64,000 nucleotides of DNA, taken from positions 1,736,001 through 1,800,000 of the forward strand of contig JAHNUO010000006.1 in assembly GCA_019787685.1 (NCBI GenBank), given 5' to 3'. The first letter of the stretch is position 1. Every line of letters starts with the position of its first letter. Source of the DNA: Chiua virens (taxonomy: Eukaryota; Basidiomycota; Agaricomycetes; Boletales; Boletaceae). Below are positions 61,974 through 64,000 of this stretch, one piece after another. Both the position numbers and the translations under genes were made by a program. Under the pieces are notes generated by a model, which ran no database searches, had not been told where the DNA came from, and saw only the letters and a list, made by a program, of their open reading frames with translations.

Positions 61974-63451
61974 ATGTTTCATTTTTCTACAGATCGTCTT
62001 GCTGGTCTTGACACAATGATCTTGAGGATCACTACCTCCCAAAAAGTATCTACGCTAATCCCTAATCCCTCCGGCCAGGGTGACTCCTACACCACCCTCA
62101 GGAAGCTCAGGAAGCAGAAACCGCTCCAGGAAACACGTACTCCCTTGGCTGACAAGACCGCTTCGACTAATCTCGTATGTAATTCCACTTGCATGCATCC
62201 ACCTGTTCATCTTTGCTTTAGGATCACCGCCCGCCCAATCCGACGAGCTCTATGCTCCTACACGCTCCTTTCACCACGGGCGAGGTCGGACTCCTCTCTC
62301 CAACTGATGCCACTTCACGTGTTTCCTGTTCACCCGACGTACCCTCCTTCCGTCCTCTCCCTCCTCTCCCCTCGGCTTCCACTCTCCAGCTGCCATCCTT
62401 TCTCAATTTCTCTTCCCAATCATTCCCTTCCCTTGCAGATCCTCCCCCGCACTTCCCAACCCCTTCATTATTCCGCGTCTCTTCTTCGGTCGTCACTTCC
62501 TCACGCCGTACTGTCGTACGCAAAACTAAGAATAACAAGGTGTTGGAGGGCCCTCAATGGATCCCGGCATTCCACCATCCGAATAGCCCTTATGTCCCTT
62601 GGTCAGAGCCCGTTAGACGACGTATTCTGCCCCCTTCATCGCCACTCCCTGTAACGCCTGTCTGTCCCTCTCCGATTATCCGTTCCGGGGCCGTTGCGCC
62701 TGAACCTTGGGCATCGTCCATATTCTCGCAACCGCTCGAGAAGTCGAGAAGAGATAGACTTTCCAGCTCCTGGAAAAGCTTCAGAGACTCAATCAAAAAG
62801 GGGGTGAAAACCGTCGTGTCCCGCCTCGGCAAATCTAGAAAGTCGATACGAACGCTGTGTACTGGTCAAGACATGCTGCATACCTACGACGACGCCTTCA
62901 TCGAATCCGGCTGGACGTCTGATGTGGCGCACTCTGGGCGAGACCCTCACGATTCACTAGCATCGTTTGTCTCATCTGATTTCAAGACATTGGCAACTTG
63001 GCTCGCAGAACGACGAGTCAATGACATCTGTGATGCCGACAACTTTCCCAAAGAGATATCTGTCGAAGAGTACGAGCTGACGGGCAGCTGGCTCGATCTC
63101 CGTCTCTGTGAAGACGGAGGATGGGTGTGTGGTGTCCAAGATTGTGGCATGCATACCGCCGGCGGATCTCCATATGTGACGGGCGAGTACCCGGATGGGT
63201 TGCGGATGGCGATGCCGTTCGACAGTGCACAGTTACTGTCAGTGACATACCCAGCACCCACAGAACCCGCTGCGCGGCCGTCCCCCAAATCGCTTCCTGC
63301 ATCGCCGCGCTCCCAGTCACTGCCTCGATTGCCTGGTCAGTACTTCGACGTTCATTCCACACAGGAAGCAAAGCCAGCGAAGATTACAGAGCGATGCTTA
63401 CCCAGATACCGCGAGTTGAGCATGCCTGGCGGATGGACGTTTACTCGCTAA
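61974..63451 (+). CDS. Unrecognised fungal protein with a basic amphipathic segment
   Basis: Exon 1 (from MFHFSTDRLAGLDTMIL) joins at an intron of about 62176-62221 to a long exon. The protein (about 475 residues) is Ser/Pro-rich at first. A basic helix follows (EKSRRDRLSSSWKSFRDSIK, KGVKTVVSRLGKSRKSIRTL), then a more ordered acidic part: FKTLATWLAERRVNDICDAD, FPKEISVEEYELTGSWLDLR and GGWVCGVQDCGMHTAGGSPY. The end is REYRELSMPG-like (RYRELSMPGGWTFTR). The basic helix could bind membrane or nucleic acid, which is inference. I cannot name the family. The alternative start MILRITT at 62013 is in frame. Confidence 0.58.
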
Positions 63452-63747
63452 TCCCCACGGACGAGACTTACAACTTTTATTTGTTTGTACTGTGCATCAT
63501 GTATATTGGACATGTATCGGGTGTAGGGATGTACTTTACTTGTATAGGATGTGTACCGGAATGTGTGTAATTAGCACGTGTGTAATCTTTAACGGACAAA
63601 GCATGGTCGCCACGAAACTGAGGGTCTTTGTCCGGAAAAGGAAGGTGTTGAGGATGAACGCTTTGACATGGATCAGGTATAAGGACAGCAGTACAAGGTC
63701 GACAATGCCAGCTTATTTCTCCTCCTCCTCCATCCATACATTCCAAA

Positions 63748-64000
63748 ATGTTACCGTCCACCTACCCAGATCCCGGACCTAGCAGCCCTCGTGCCAAATC
63801 TATCTTGCCAGGACGACTACCACGTTCCTCACTGCCTCGACACCACCTCCGAGTTCTTCCAGGTCCTCACATCACCGTATCATCCACCTGCGCAAATCCC
63901 CCGTTTTCACCAGTGCACAACCACGTTCCGACCACGTCGCCAAGTGTCGTGCCACAATCAACTGGACGTCCACCCCAACCGCCGAGTCCTCACGTTCTCA
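63748..64000 (+). CDS. Start of an unknown Pro/Ser-rich gene (cut by window end)
   Basis: From ATG at 63748 a frame stays open for 84 codons to the last base. It opens MLPSTYPDPGPSSPRAKSIL and remains rich in Pro, Ser and His. A C/T-rich leader ending TTCCAAAATG sits just upstream, as in other genes of the window. No domain is visible in the part seen. Confidence 0.45.
   Translation, partial: MLPSTYPDPGPSSPRAKSILPGRLPRSSLPRHHLRVLPGPHITVSSTCANPPFSPVHNHVPTTSPSVVPQSTGRPPQPPSPHVL

Overview
This is a nuclear chromosome segment from a filamentous fungus, almost certainly a basidiomycete of the Agaricomycetes type. Genes are dense on both strands, introns are numerous and short (about 45-70 nt, nearly all GT-AG with a few GC-AG), and UTRs and spacers are small. 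Several genes are absent from or diverged in budding yeast but usual in basidiomycetes (eIF3k, a BRCT-Myb RAP1, Con-6, a 4E-T-like protein, a WAC/DDT remodeller subunit). I see no transposon, LTR, rRNA, tRNA or CRISPR array. All gene models were spliced by eye from splice-site consensus and family knowledge; no alignment was run.

Layout. 1-3.7 kb: 3' part of a CNH+GYF domain gene (-). 4.0-6.5: a D-2-hydroxyglutarate/D-lactate dehydrogenase-like flavoenzyme and a Con-6 protein (+). 7.2-8.7: RPB8 (-) and a small alpha/beta-hydrolase-like protein (+). 9.6-12.2: MMM1 (-) and a tubulin-tyrosine-ligase-like protein (+). 12.3-15.5: a coiled-coil protein (-) and CDK11 (+). 15.6-17.4: RAP1-like telomere protein (-). 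17.6-23.6: an unknown protein and a Sec7-PH ARF exchange factor (both -). 23.7-30.8: Pescadillo (-), Sm D2 (+), LYRM2-like (-), 4E-T-like (+). 30.8-33.2: the largest gene-poor stretch. 33.2-34.8: cyclin (+). 35.9-45.3: Gfo/Idh/MocA oxidoreductase (-), a long disordered fungal protein (+), an ACF1/ITC1-like subunit (+). 45.6-51.7: vacuolar amino-acid transporter (+), eIF3k (-), WDR5/SWD3-like (+), polyubiquitin (+). 51.8-56.7: UTP23 (-), EMC7 (+), a small unknown protein (-), DLT1-like (+), glutathione transferase (-). 56.9-64.0: cytochrome b5 reductase (-), dual-specificity phosphatase (+), TVP23 (-), an unknown protein (+) and the start of another gene (+).

The genes are mostly housekeeping: RNA polymerase, splicing, ribosome biogenesis, translation control, chromatin and telomere maintenance, ER/Golgi/mitochondrial membrane biology. 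They do not form a metabolic cluster. The recurring architecture is the divergent pair: nine pairs have start codons less than 150 nt apart. The most striking single observation is a telomere-like TTAGGG tract inside the roughly 150-bp upstream region of the RAP1-like gene. A second pattern is a set of single extra bases that break otherwise conserved reading frames, even in polyubiquitin, which probably reflects assembly error.
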